Source of the DNA: Ligula intestinalis
Lineage: Eukaryota > Platyhelminthes > Cestoda > Diphyllobothriidea > Diphyllobothriidae
Direction of reading: 5' to 3'
NCBI GenBank assembly: GCA_036362985.1
Contig: JAYGXS010000004.1
Span: forward strand, 29,908,001 to 29,972,000
DNA length: 64,000 nt
Part shown: piece after piece, positions 1-14,000 of the stretch
Position numbering within the stretch: position 1 is the first letter of the stretch
Layout: every line of letters starts with the position of its first letter
Translations under genes and position numbers: made by a program
Notes under the pieces: model-generated
Told to the model about the DNA's origin: nothing
Databases searched by the model: none
The model's input: the letters and a program-made list of their open reading frames with translations, nothing else

Positions 1-128
1 CAAAGATATAACCAGGGCAGGCTCAAGAATGTGGAACCCATGTCGTATTCTCCGAGCCCAATACAGCACTAATATGACATAATCCTTTCGAAAGTTCTGA
101 TTCCTCCAGGTAGAACGTATGAGGTTAC

Positions 129-260
129 CTCATCGATGATTCCGAGGTTCTGCTTTCTCCACACGGCGCATGCAGCTTCTACGCGTTCGCCCAGTCTGAC
201 CAGAAGGAGACTGCGGCTGACGTGCTGAAGCTCCGAATCCGTTATTATGCTGTTGACAGT
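129..260 (-). CDS. POLRMT: POLRMT exon: N-terminal domain continuation
   Basis: A 44-codon phase 0-0 exon, acceptor TTTCCCAACAG, donor GATGAG|GTAACC. Encodes TVNSIITDSELQHVSRSLLL, then VRLGERVEAACAVWRKQNLG. It follows the YPFL exon exactly where human POLRMT has the SFTTLARELSARTFSRHVV stretch. The next exons fall off the left edge of the window. Confidence 0.7.
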
Positions 261-3200
261 CTGTTGGGAAACAAAGAAAATGAAAAGAACAGTACTTGAC
301 AACATCGAAGGCGGGCAAATATACGAATGGTAGCATAAAGTATAGAGGCTGCAGGATCTGAATGAAGACCGTACAGCCGAGCAGATACAGTGAAAGAATT
401 AAATGATTTCACTGTTATGCAGAATGTTCACTTAAGGCACTAGGAATTGAAAGATTTGAACTTGACAGTTACTCCTAAAAATGGACGACGCATGGCCGTA
501 TGATCCGGTGACAATGAGGTTAATATACAGGTTATCCAGTAATAAAGTGCATATTGCTACGAACAAATGAGATACATTTGAAGGACATTCCTCAATGACG
601 TCACAGACTTCTTTATGTACAAATATAATAGCTTAACAAATATGCATGTCGGAGCAATAACCTTATTTGGACATCTTAATATTCGCCCCCCCCACATCCC
701 CAGTTTTCATAAAGATTTTAAGCGCTTTAGGCGCATGTGGGGAAACATAATTGGATAAGTTTCAGGGTTACTTTCTCCTCTGGCATCTTAGTACATTTTC
801 CAACCTTAGTCAAACTACTGAATTCATTACAGTAGGCCTCTATATTTCTAAAACATCCATTAGGTCGCAGAAGGGTGTGAGCCAAACCTTGGTCCTCTGA
901 ACGCCCAATCGGGAAGCCCGGGTGATGCGCTTTCGAACACTTTGGATGAAGTAGCATGAAACTCTGCCTTACCAAAACAATAAAGTTTCCAGGCTATTAC
1001 CACCACCCTACCACTACCAAGGAGTGGTGCTCGCAGAACCTACTGAAGCACAGCCGAGTAGACTTCTCTTGCGGCACCGTCACTAGCAACAAACAAATAG
1101 GCCATACAGCGCTGATTTCGTTACTGTCGGAGACCTAGTGATTTCCCGGCTGTCGCTAAGACATTCCAGGAAATCTTGGAGTTCGAATCCATATGTCATG
1201 GTCATTGAGCAGCTAGGGCAAACGATCTACCGTCAACCTAGAGGCCTGCGGCTTTGATTTTAGTCTAACAAATAAAGGAGACAGTTGATGAATCGAGCAT
1301 TTTAGACAGCGAAATACAAGCAGAAAATTTACCCGAATCAGGAGATCAACGTATGCCTTTCTAGGCATAATTTTCAAAAAAGGATAGGCGGTGATCTGTC
1401 CATCTAAAAAACAAAAATACTTCGTTGGGAAGTCGGGAAACTGGACAAGATTATGGAATTTGTGGACAGTATTGAGAAGCGAATTGAAACAACCAAAGTA
1501 GAAATTACCAAAATTCTCAGTTAGTACTTGGAAAACAAGATTGGCTGCTCCTACCGATATTATCATAAACGCATGTCACAAAAACGCTACAAATACCTTA
1601 GCTCTGAGAGGTATTAGTGAACAAGTTTTCAAGAAAATAATCAATCGATTGAACATTCAATCCCATTCAAGTTGGCAGGTAGGTAGGTAGACACTGGCGG
1701 TAAGTGACAGCGAATCACGGAGACACGACTTACGTGCGTGTGCCGACTTTAAACGTTGCAGTGTAGCCTCGAAAGCCCTCATCAGTTGTTTGCTCCACAA
1801 GCTTTGTTCGAGCATGAGATTTTTCTACCACAAAAAAAACAAAATATGGATGATGCAGTAAATGTTGCGTAATAAAACACTTGACAGACGTAGTCATCAC
1901 TTAAAAAGACGTGGGCCAATAGCCCACAGAGCATGGTGTATGACCAAGAAATATGCGATTAGGAGGAATATAAGCATGTGGAGGTACGCTGTGCAGACTA
2001 ACATTACAATTCCAGCCTCTCTTTTCCTTCTCGGTAATTTCTTACTTATTAGCCATCATCAGGCAGATGTGTCCAATCCCAGGTCATGTACCACTCGAGG
2101 CTAGAACTCACAGCATGTTGATTAGAAGTCCAACGGAACCGTAGAAGCTCCGTAACCGATCAGTGAGTGTTCATCCACCGCTGTACAGATTATGCACAGA
2201 GGTGGTTTATCATAAGCACTTCATCGAACTAAAGCCCATAAACACTCCGCCCCGGCTCATTATCCGTAGCTTCAGACCTCGTTCACAGAAAAATAAACAG
2301 TCGGCACTTCCAGACACACGGGTAATCGGGCGATAGAATAAACTGAAACCAGCTTGTTCAGTGGCGAATCAGCTGTTCTAGGGTATAATAGGAGACAAAG
2401 AGGGTAGAGTTGCAGCAATTACTTTTACTCGCCAATAGGGGAGAATATGCGAGTTCCAGGAAGCAGTTCAAAAGACGAGGATGCGATCACTGGAACAAGA
2501 GTTTTTTTTTCCCGACGCTTCGGATTCTGTCGAGTATCCTTAATCATAAGTAATTGTAGGAAAGTCGGGGACATGCGCAGATCAGGGGTCATACATGCAC
2601 AGGTTGCCCAGGTGGTAGCTTAGACCCGGCTGGATACTGTCATTGGATTATCGAACGCACCCTTTGTACGTCACAGACAAAAAAGTCTGCGTATCATGTT
2701 GGCTTATGTCAACTGGCGGCAGGTCCCCTACGGTTATTAATCCACCTAGACGATATCAATCACTGTCTTGGTAGGCGGAGGCAACTAGTTCACCGAGGTG
2801 GCTGACATCACTCGCTTTTTCTATCAATCCACTGTCTTACAGTAGCAACAGCACATAAAGGCAACTGAAGATGGGTTCGGTCGCAAGCCGTATCATCTGT
2901 TTGTTTCTCAGAACATCCTCTGATTTCTTTAACTTTAAATAACTTTTCACAGACGAAAGCATTCCTGCTAGAGAATGCCTGATCTAATTGTTTCTCCAGC
3001 GCACCTTATGCCCCAAACCCAAAATCTTTATTGAGCATAATGCGACCATTGCGAGCTATGGAAGCGCAAACAGGAGAAGCTTATGGGAAATGTGATTTGA
3101 GCTAATTTTGTGACTACTATATTGAGTTATTACACCGGAACACAGGACCTCCATCACCTTCAAATTGAACGATTTTGCTCAAGAATGTTGTTACAGAAGA

Positions 3201-6200
3201 TTCACCGTTTTTTACATAAAGATAAATTACCTCCTCTTTTGCTCGATTGGGTGGACGGTGTACGACTGTTAATTTGGCACTTCCAGCCTTACTATTAATG
3301 GGGCAATGGAGTTCGCTGAAACTAAGGCCAGATGTTTTGTTCAGCTCAAGTAGAGAATCGGCGCTTCTGTGGTGGAATATGAAACTAAGGACGTAATCAA
3401 AGTAGTGCTGCAGTAATAAAGTTTACGTGAACAAGGTAGAAGAGTTGTCGATCACCGGATCACTTGATTTATTGTCCTGAGCTTTCGAACTCTTACAGGA
3501 GTCCATCTTCAGTCTACCTCTGAAAATTGACTCCTGTAAGAGTTCGAAAGCTCAGAACAATAAATCAATTGATCCGGTGCTCGACACGTCTTCTGCCTTG
3601 TCCATTTAAATTTGATACAGTACAGCAGTCTGTAGATATTCACTGGATTACGCAACGCACTGCTTTCATGTCACATAAAAACTTTGGCATGACGTTTGGT
3701 GATGTCAAATGGTGACAGGCTCAGTAGTCCATGCTCCGACCCCGATGGTAACCACTACTACCTTCACAAACGTGGCTGATATCGAGAAAGGCTTTCATAG
3801 TATCAATCTCGTTCTTTCTTCCTTCATTATGCCCATGTTTTCTAATAGCAAAGGCGTGCAAAGGCCATTGTTAGTAAGTACCCTATAGAGGGGGCACATC
3901 GTGAGAAGGCTGTTATGAGAAACACAGCCCAGAAACATGTTAAAAACGCGGACACGGCTAAGAGGAGGTCCAGGGACGCTTTATGCAAACTAGCTTACAT
4001 GAATGGTACGAGTCGTCTTCACCGGAGAGCCTGATTTGGCCGCAAGAGCAACAATGGTACCTTTTGGGGTCTTGCACATATCCTCGAAGAACGGCAGCAC
4101 TGGTGCTACGGAAACCGTTCCAGCCATCTCCAGTTTAAGTTGTGTCTGAAAGGCGTTTGTCATGGCTGTTGCGTCTGCAAAGACGTCAGCATAAACGTTT
4201 TCCTTACTGACCTGAAAAGGATAATGACAGTGAAAATACCAATAAGCAATAGGTTTTACCAATATTCCTTCAATGTCCACTCCATAGAAAACTGCCCTTA
4301 GTTAAACGGATCCGGAAACTGGTTCATGCTGTGGGAATGCCGATAGCATGTTGTGAAAAGAGGTGGAGGAGGAGGACGACGACGATGGCGAAGTTTATTT
4401 GTCAAAACAGCCTACGTCCATACTACAGTACGGCCCAGAATTCGTGCAACATGCCGACATTTGCAAAAGATTGATACTCACTCGCTAAGTGGCATTGAGT
4501 AAGGTTGTAATACTGATTATCATGTAGTTTACTCTGAAGTCATTTCAGTTAAGATAGGATAAAGACCTTTTAATGGGCTTCTTTCTGACCGCTCACAAGT
4601 TGAATGTACTGTAAAAATGGCTGCTTAAGTAGTATGCATTTTTATCATTGATTTTCGGTACAATCAGCACTGTGCCTGGGAGGGTATATTACTTGAATCA
4701 CACGCCGCTGCCAGAAGCTCAGAAGGACCTAGGGGTGTGGTTCACGCCTTCACTGAAGCCATCACTCCACTGCCTGAAAGTGGCTAAATCCGCAATGTCG
4801 AGCTTGTATCTAATCAAGCGCGCCTTTGCTAAGTTTGATAAAGTTGTATTTGGCAAGATCTTCGGCACACTCGTGCGACCTCAACTGGAATTGGCCTGCC
4901 AAGCCTGGAGACCTTAAACAGCCAAAGACCGAAAAACTCTCGAAAGAATACAAACACGCGCAACAAAATTAGTACGAGGCCAACGGAACCTCCCTTATAA
5001 GACCCGCTTGGTAAATCTTGACTTGTTTTCTCTGGATTACGGGCAGCTACGTTGGGACCTAATCCAGGCATTTCACATGCTGCGTGGTCAGGATGTTGCC
5101 TCGAAATAAATGACTTTTTTGAGCAGGCCACCACCTCTAGGCTGCGAGGACACCCTCTCAAATTACGTGTAACTGGGGCAAGACTTGACCCAAGAAAATT
5201 CTTTTTCTCTAAGAGGGTAATTCAGGCATGGAATGCCCTTCCTGCGGATATTGTCATGTCCCCATCCGTGGACACATTTAAGACAAAGCTTGACCAGTAC
5301 CGCCTTACGTGCCACCATGACAACTGAGTTCTCCAAAACTAAACACTGTAATGCTATAAATATTTACTAATAGTAATTTTAAAGTAGTATTACTATTATT
5401 TAATCAAAATATGTCCGACTCCTCTTCTAATTATGCGAACTGCGCTGATCGCGTCTGCAGTCGCATCTACCGCACCTATGGTCCTAGGCTACGCGGCCCT
5501 GTCACGCTCTTTCTCGCATCGACCTAAAAACCGACTGTCGACGACGTGGCGGGTTCCTTTGCTCTTGTCACAGCAAGGGTGTATCATGGTCACATCTCCG
5601 GTTCTTGGGGACGTTCTCGTGACTCTGAGGACTCCTCCTCGTATGGCCCTTCGGATGTAGATATTACTCGCCATGGACCTCATGGCTGCCGCCAACATTC
5701 ACAGAAGCATCCTGGTCCTATTATTCACATACTTTCCCCCACGAGCGACAGTTTTTCTCCTAAAAACCACAAATGACATTCCATTTTGAATTATAGGCCA
5801 TGCCTTAGGAGTTTTTTTTTAACTGTCTGCTCTTCCTGCTCAGTTAAACTGCTGGCTCGTGTTAACTGACATCACCGCATGTGAGTGGATTACTTGAAAC
5901 AAGCGAGTAGTCGCCTACAATTGTGTCAATGACTTCTTTAAAATGTTCGGCTGTGCCGATGCATTTCGTAAATGCTATGTACCAATAGGGAGTTCAAAGG
6001 CGTTTGCCTATATTTCCTTTAATTAACTTGACTTGACTTGACTGCCCTTATGAATTCGAATATATTTTACGCAAAACCTGCACGAAAAAATGCTTTTTTC
6101 TACTCGTTTGGTAGAAATTGAGCTCTCTTTAAATTATATACTCAAAGAAAGGGTGCCTTTTGGTTTTAAAAAGGTTTTTGAATTGCTACATAACTTTTAA

Positions 6201-9200
6201 ACCCACCAACTGCTACACCTTAATTCAAGGTTTACAAAATGCGTGCTGTGTACATCCTAATTAAGGAAAAGTATGCTTTTGCCTACGGCTTGAAGAAGAA
6301 ATCACATACTTCTCATACAATGTTTCAACAGATGTGGATCATACTGTATACATTATAGGCAGAATCAATGGGGTTTATCATAAATGTACACCTAACAATC
6401 GTAAAAAATCACATGATGAAAATTTTTTTCAAAAACCAATGGATGCCTGAAAAGAAAGATCTTCGGAAAATCGAGTTGTACTCGTGAATTTTCGAACAAA
6501 TATCACGTGTTCGTCGTCAGACTAAATTAAAAGTGAGGGCTGGGAATGTCGCACTAGATGTTTTGGAGGCAGAGGTTACAACGGACGGGGGAGGGAAGGA
6601 GGGATTGGGTGGAAGGGTTATGGTGAAGTGACACCCGCGGCGATAGGTTGTGCTAGTGATGGGAGGGGGGGTGTTAGCGTTTGGACTATGAGCCACGTTT
6701 TCGGGGGAAGGGGGGGGCTGGTTAAGCGTCAAAAAAATTCCACTTGACCGGGCACAGAGAGCCAGTTGTTGTTTCAGGCTCTGTCCAGATTAGTAGACCA
6801 TGCACGAAACCCGGTATAGTGTGAGTCAAGCTCTACGTGTCTGTTTATACTAGCCGGATTCGAGTGCCAAGCTTCAAGGAATTCTCTCGCTTGTCGCGTA
6901 TTAGCCATTGCGATCACGTCGGTGGCATCCCAATTGAAGCGGTGATCACACTCAATGGTGTGCAAATACGAGTGATAAATGGTTCCGTAGGCGAACGGCT
7001 GACTTGTGTTCGTTGATGCGAGTCTCAAGGCGTCGGCCTGTTTGGACAATATAAACGCAAGGGCAACCAGCACACGGTGTACAATAAACGACGTTACTTA
7101 GTTGTCCAACGGGTAGAGCGTCCTTTACTCGACATAAGCTTGCGCGCAGTGAGGTTGCGGGCTTGTGGGCAACGGTGATGCCAAAGCGACTTAGTTGCCG
7201 AGAGTTGGTTTCAGATACTCTATTCACGTAGGGTAGAGAATAAAATTTCCGTGGCAATGTAAAATCGTTGGAAGGGAGGTTTTGTGCTTGACCCCGACGT
7301 CTAAGGCAATTCTTGAAAAAGCTTGTCGGATATCCATTGACCCGGAAAAATTTGTACAAGTACGTTAGTTCTCTCTCGTTACTGCAATAACGGTGGGCCC
7401 GTTGGAAAAGAGTGCGAACACAGCTTCTTTTATGGGCCGCAGGATGGCTACTCCTATAGTTAAGGATGATTTCTGCAGTGGAGTCCTTTCGGTAGACGCT
7501 TGTTGCGAGTTCGCCATCTGCGAGTCTTTGTATCTTCACGTCAAGGAATGGGAGGGTGTCTCCTGTTGCCTCTTCGCGGGTCAATTGTATTTCTGAGAAG
7601 ACCCCATTTAGACTCTGGTGCAGCCGTTCGACATCGCAAGTCTTCATGATGACGATTGTGTCGTCTACGTAGCGGAGCCACAATTTTGGTTCTACAGCTC
7701 GAAAAACCTCCTCTTCTAGTCTCTGGAAGACTAGCTCGGCCAGTAGCCCCGATATTGGCGATACCTTTTTGGATACCTTTTTACTATAAAATTTAAAGAG
7801 TAGAAGAATTTTTCGCGTATGTTTTCCATAAAATATACTCGAATTTATAGATGCACTCAAAATCAATGATAAAAATGCCTACTATTAAAGTCGCCCTTTT
7901 TACAGTACCTACTTTCGATTATCGGTCCGAAAGAAGCTCGGTAAAAGCCGGTTGAAATGACTTCAGAATAGACTACATTATATTCATTATTACTGTTAGG
8001 AGGAGCTAATAGGCAGCTAGCGTGCGAGACCGGCAAATTATCGATAGACTTACACGCGAGCGAACGCAAACTTGCAGTCAATCAATCGATAATTTAATAT
8101 TTAAATTGTAGCAGGCCACTGAGTCACAAGCCAATCGTTTCGCTACCCACGCCTGGACAGAAGCTGATTGGCACGATGGACATAGTTGACACGCGTTTGT
8201 TGCTCTTATTATGTTGTACCCAGTACACTCAAAGACTTCTGCCTTGCCCTCTTCTTGTCGTGTTCTTTCTTGGAGGACTCACACGAGACGTAATTAGGCG
8301 ATGACATCTCAGCCTTGGCTACCGTTAAAACAATTACAACCTTACTCAATGCCGATTAGCGCGTGAGTATCAATCTTGCGCAAATGCCAGCATGCTGCAC
8401 GAATTCGGAGCCGTACTGTAAGTCCTCACTAAGTAGTCGCGTTATGTTTAACTGGGACGTCTGCGAGCAGCACCGGTCAGCCGAACACTGGCATGTCTTC
8501 GCCGATTCTTTCTTTCAACGGACGATGGGTACTTTGAGTGTAATATGCAGAGTCAAAAAAAATCGACAGTGAAGCGCATTAAATGTTCACAGGATAACGT
8601 CTGTTAGGCGAAAAAAAGCAGGATCCACATGACAACCAGTGAAAGATACTCTGTAAAAAGGCAGAGATTGATGCTGTCTGCAGTGTATGGTGTGTATGCC
8701 GTAACTTTGAACTACCCATAGCTGAAGAAACAGAATATTTCAATACGAAAGCCTAAAAAAGATTGTTTACCGGGCAGGCTCGAGAAAATAAGAAGTTCAG
8801 AAGCCAGAAAATGAGTGCTGTATCGCTGAAATGGAGGACCGTCTGCAATTAGGGCCCCACCAAAATGTTCTCCTTTATAACATCAAGGATCATACTAAAC
8901 GCTTGTTGCAAGCAGTATTTGGTGAAATTGGACTAGGTCAAGCGACTTTCCAGTGGACCTTTCCTTACAAAGGATGTTGTTTGCAGTCACAACCGAAAAG
9001 TCGTTGAGACTGCAAAAGACTGATTCAGAAGAGAGAAACTATTGATTGATTTGCACGACCGGCTGAAAAAACTTATTGGAGTGTAAGAGAGGTCAACAAC
9101 GACGGCAGTGGCTGTGGATGGGTAAATGCGACAGTGATATAGCAAGGTCGACAGCTAGAAATATTTCCAAAGATATCTGATAACTCAAAAAAATACATTT

Positions 9201-11054
9201 ATACGTACGCTAAGTATGAGTAGCGAAGTTGTATTTGACGTTTTCATACGATCACAATGTTTGAGTTTTGGACTTACAGGTCCTCTGAAAACTACTGCAG
9301 CGAGAACAAATGAATAAAAGACAGAAAGGTCGCGCTTGACTGTATTCGTATCACGGTACCATCTACAAAGCCCTTAGTCATCTAAGCTTCAAAGAAAGCG
9401 GGACTGAATATTTTTTGGACCCTATGGTATGAGGGGAGGGCAAAAAGTCAGAAAAGGAACCCCCAACGGAAATTTTTGTTAGATCCCCGAAGCAAATACT
9501 TACTGTGGAACTTCGTAGTGTAGACGAAACACGATCAGTTATCATCTGCGATTGTGCGTCAATTATCGTCGAGGGTCTGAACGGAAAGAACGACAGTTGT
9601 GGATATCGACCAGGCTGGACGTAAAGTAACGCCGTGAGGATGTTCCTGAGGGAATTCTTCATCCGTGGGTAGGAAAGTAAACCCTCGTAGAGGTTGATAT
9701 TCTGAAGGACATGCGAAAGGAAGGTCAAAAAGATGTCAAGCAGCTAAATGAACCCAGTGAGTCAAAATGCCTGCGAAATAAGCAGCAATTATTTTAAATT
9801 TATGCGGAAAGCACGTCGCTTAAAGTTTAACAGCAGAGCCGTTGTCATAAGAGTGCGCCGGACGTGCTATTTTATGAAATACTTACTGAAATTCTGCAAT
9901 GTTTTTTTCAATTTAAAGCACTACATAAATCAGGTTGTAATATTCAGTAACGTAATTCCAGTGACTTCAGGATGCCGGATTTTGAGTTAGCCTTTACCCG
10001 GAAGCCTGCAAAAACAAACTATTGGAAAAAATGAGTGCTTAAGTATTGAAAAGTTTTCCTACTTTAGTAATATAAAGTTTTCTTACTGACGTTCGATGCG
10101 CTTATAAATTCAAGTATGCTTGATAGAAATTATGCACAAAAAATGCTGAGAATATTCGACCGCTGGGACAAGTTCATTCGCCTGGCGTTTCGACATACTT
10201 CGCGGCAAGCAACGTAAGCCGATGCACCAGGGTCCTCAAGGCTCTCGCGGGCACATCCTGGAGCTGCTCGAAGGAGACGCTGGCGACCACATTCAAAGCG
10301 CTGCCCAAGCCGCATCTCACCTATGCGACACAAATCTGTTCTCCCACAATCAACTCCTCCAGCCTCCGCCACCTTCAGTCAGCACAGAACGGTGCCCTCC
10401 GCACGATCACGGGCTGCTATAAAATGTCGCCCATCGATCACGTTCCTGCGGAAGCTTCTGTCCTGCCGGTCGCCGTGCACAACAAACTCCTGGGCCAGCA
10501 GTTCTGGTGAGAGTGTTCACAACCTGGCCATCCGAACCACGATCGTTGCAACGCTCCTGAGCCTAGCCGTAACGTTCGGGTGTCCATCCGTGGTCTCCAC
10601 AAGGCAGCTGTCGCCTCGTCTCTCTCGGATCTACTCTTTGAGGGCTCCACCATCAGGACAGGCCACCAGCGCCTTCACCAGAGAGCCGTTGTGGACGCAA
10701 AATCCAGCTAGCACACCCCGGTCCTTCTGGGTGGCTATCCACCTCCGATTGCGGCCTCGGAACGACTTCTCCCAAGGATGACTCGCTGTACCCTGGTGCA
10801 GCTACGTAGTGGCTACTGCATGCTCCTTCGCCAGTACCAACACCGGCTCGACCCGTCCATACGCGACTGCTGTCCCGACTGCGGCGTCTCGCCGCATGAC
10901 TGCCGTCATCTCTTCGCCTGCAGTTCCCGGCCAGGCACCCAACTCACCCCCGAGGACCTTTGGCTCAAGCCGGCCGATGTCGCGGCTTTTCTCCGTCTCC
11001 CAACTACTCCCAGTTTGGATTCCGGCGGGGATTCCTGATCCACAAATGGGCTAC

Positions 11055-11089
<35 letters not shown>

Positions 11090-14000
11090 CCGTCGCGGAT
11101 TCTTCATCAGGCACATCAGCAGAAAACAGTAGCCTTCTATCCTACGACAGTAAATGGCGTCTTTCTTAAAGTGTATACTCCAGAAAACATCGCCGTTGGG
11201 TTTTTAATATCAAATCTTAAAAAAAATTGAATTCCGTTCGTCCGTAAACGTGTATTCGGGGTGTCCAAACTACATATTGTATACATTCAGGCTAAGGAGA
11301 ATCACACATTTGTCTATATACGTTATATAGTGCTCGTAAAATTTAGCAGTAAATGTTAACCATGTTGTAATAAATGGACAATTACGATTTCCAATAAATG
11401 GATAGTCTAAGTCTTCAAAAATCTAATTTTAAAAATGTTTCAAAACAATAAGTTACCGTTTTTGAAATATATAATTTCAAGGAGACTACTGAAAGAGAGC
11501 AATAATTCATCTATTATCTGTTTCCCTGTAGCAATTTAACCTTTTTCGCAGTAATATCCTCCTGTGCTTCCAGCTGCCTGTCTTAGGCCTGTACGTTCAC
11601 ATATTCATAGACTATATACGCTATCAAAATTGCACAAGCTAGGAAAGCCATTAAGGCCAATTTTATCAATGAGGGCGGTGATAACATGTTTGTGCACGTT
11701 TCCTACAGCATATATTTGAGTTAATGAGAGCATGGAAAGTCATGGGAAAACTTTATGTTATTCACGCCGTCATTTTTACGGAGTATTTTTTTGCAAACGG
11801 CTAAAAAAACAGTTAACAGCCAACATCCTGTCATGACTAAAATATATTAAGATTATACGGCAAGGTACTTAATACTACAACCCAAGTTAAGTAGTTTCTT
11901 TCGAATTGAGGACAAATTTAAGAAGTTCGGCTAACATTTCATGAGATAGCACAGGTACCATAAATCATTGATTCAGGTGCATCAGACAAAAACGGTTCTG
12001 TCGACCCTGTGAACTCCGTCCGCATCAAAAAATGCTTGCTACTTAGAAACAGAACAATCTCTTCAATTTCTTGACAACCATAAAAACCGTCTGTGTACCC
12101 TCTAGACATGAAATCGACTGGTAGCCCTGACTACCAAGTAACTGTTACCTCACGATCAAGTCTATTCGCATATATACACAAATTGGTTATAAAGGACGTG
12201 GCCGTAAAAGCTTATCGAATGATGAAGAAGTATATGGTCCAGGCGCATGACGATTGCACATGTCATTAAATTTGAAACTCACATTGTCTTCCGCCAGCGA
12301 AAGTATCTCAGCGATTTTTCCTTCCAAATAAGGCTGCAAAAGCTGGTCACCGGCGTGCTGGGTCTTCCTCGTCTGACGAGTTCTTTGAAGGAGGGCCCCA
12401 AGGCACTCAAGGGAGGCAAGGAGTGTGTTGAAGGAGGGTGTGAGGCCGTCATCTTTAAGCCAGAAGAGCACTTTTTCAATTGACAACCAGTCGTTCTAGA
12501 AAGAAAATAATCATTTGACATATGAAATGTAAATTCTGAAGACTCGTAAAACAGCCTTGCCGGCGCCTTTTGAGTTTAAGATTGTTTAGATACACGGAAT
12601 TAATGAGGCATAGAGTAATAAGCAGGCCTTGGATTGGCTTATACAAAATTGGATTGAGCATCTAGCATGCATGCATTCTGTTGCCCGACCACTTTGTTGG
12701 CAGTGCTGTCAATGATGAATCAGCACTAGGACGCTGACTGACTGACCGACTAGGACTACCAGTAGAGGCGAGCAGGCGAGTTCCAGGAAGCAATTCAGGA
12801 GGAGATGCAATCGCCGAAACGGGAAGTTCACTAGCCTGACGTTTCGGATTTACACTCGAACCTATCATCAGAAACGGTTGCGGATAAGAAGAGTGAAGGC
12901 ACAAGAAGTGCAGTACGTATAATACGCAGTAGTCGCGCGACCACGTACGTATTGTAAATACTACACTCCCTGTGGCTCAAATACACTTGTCTGTGTCTGC
13001 TTCTGATTCTGAGGGAGAATACGAAACGTCAGGCCAATTAACTTGTTGCTCAAGTGTTCAGTGTCTCAAGTAAACGAGACCGTTAAATCGATCGAGGCAG
13101 GCGAAGGAATATCGACCTTCGTTTCTGAGAGAAAGGAGTTATCCAACACGACAAACGGCCGGCAGCTTCGAAGAGTAAATACCATTCGATAAAATCCGAT
13201 AAACTTGTTGTAACATGGACAGAGTATGGACGGTACTGTAACGCAAGTTTACACTGCCCAAAGGGTTTTGAAAGCTCCAGATGTCTACGGACTGATGGCA
13301 ATGTCCCCATCGCCATAAAAAGTCAGGTATCCAAGCACTCGTACGCTCAATCCTTTGATACTGTGTGTGCCGAACCGTGCGCATGGATACAGAATTAAAA
13401 CTGTGCTTTTCGAGCATTTCTACCTGAGGATGATTCTTCGGGGAAAGCACCCATGACTTTGGCCTAGAAAGTAACACCCGGGCATGCGATAAATACCTCA
13501 TGATGATACTCAAATCTCCCGTCGGTTCTCCACCATTCATCTCACTCTCAGTGCTGCTGCTTTAAACTGGACGCGATTGCCCAACCCAAAAAAAATAGTC
13601 AGATGATATTATAAGAAATTTTGGCCTTGCCGATGATGAATTAGTGGATAAAGCTCCCTAGATGCTCCGCTGCAGATAATCATAAGCGGGATATCATCGA
13701 GACAATAGTGAATAATATGGTTGCAGGAATATCAAGTAGATCCATCACGCGTTGGCTTAATCCTCACTCGAAAGAGTAGAGCTTGCACAGGGTAATCACC
13801 TGTAAGAAGCCAGCATACGAAGCTTGCATAAATTCGGTAACTGGTGAGTTTAAACTCATTTTGTTTTTTATTTTCACTATTTTAAATTTTCTTCGGATGC
13901 ACTCAACTACTTTTGAAAAATGCATTAAATTCAAGCATGTGTCGTGAAGGCCCCATGATCATCAGTGTCGAAGACATGTTGATTCTTTTAATTAATTTAT

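Larger units (their letters stand above)
1825..3998. other. POLRMT intron packed with repeats
   Basis: Contains two hammerhead-like repeat copies (2036-2062 and 2445-2550), two diverged direct copies of a roughly 170 bp sequence (2634-2812 and 3632-3787) and a 66 bp-arm palindrome (3438-3594). No coding exon was recognised. Confidence 0.6.

Noticed and set aside
1160..1210. Possible tRNA or SINE B box (GAGTTCGAATCC)
   Set aside because: The upstream A box is poor and no cloverleaf could be drawn; a single box of ten bases can arise by chance.
13083..13540. Open frames of 77 and 133 codons on the minus strand in a POLRMT intron
   Set aside because: No motif, no fitting splice phases, and no match to the missing POLRMT segment.
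13741..13830. Candidate for the missing POLRMT exon (DYPVQALLFRV between TTACAG and GTGAGG)
   Set aside because: It vaguely resembles the PPR helix but needs phase 1 entry, whereas the preceding exon ends in phase 0; in phase 0 it hits a stop.
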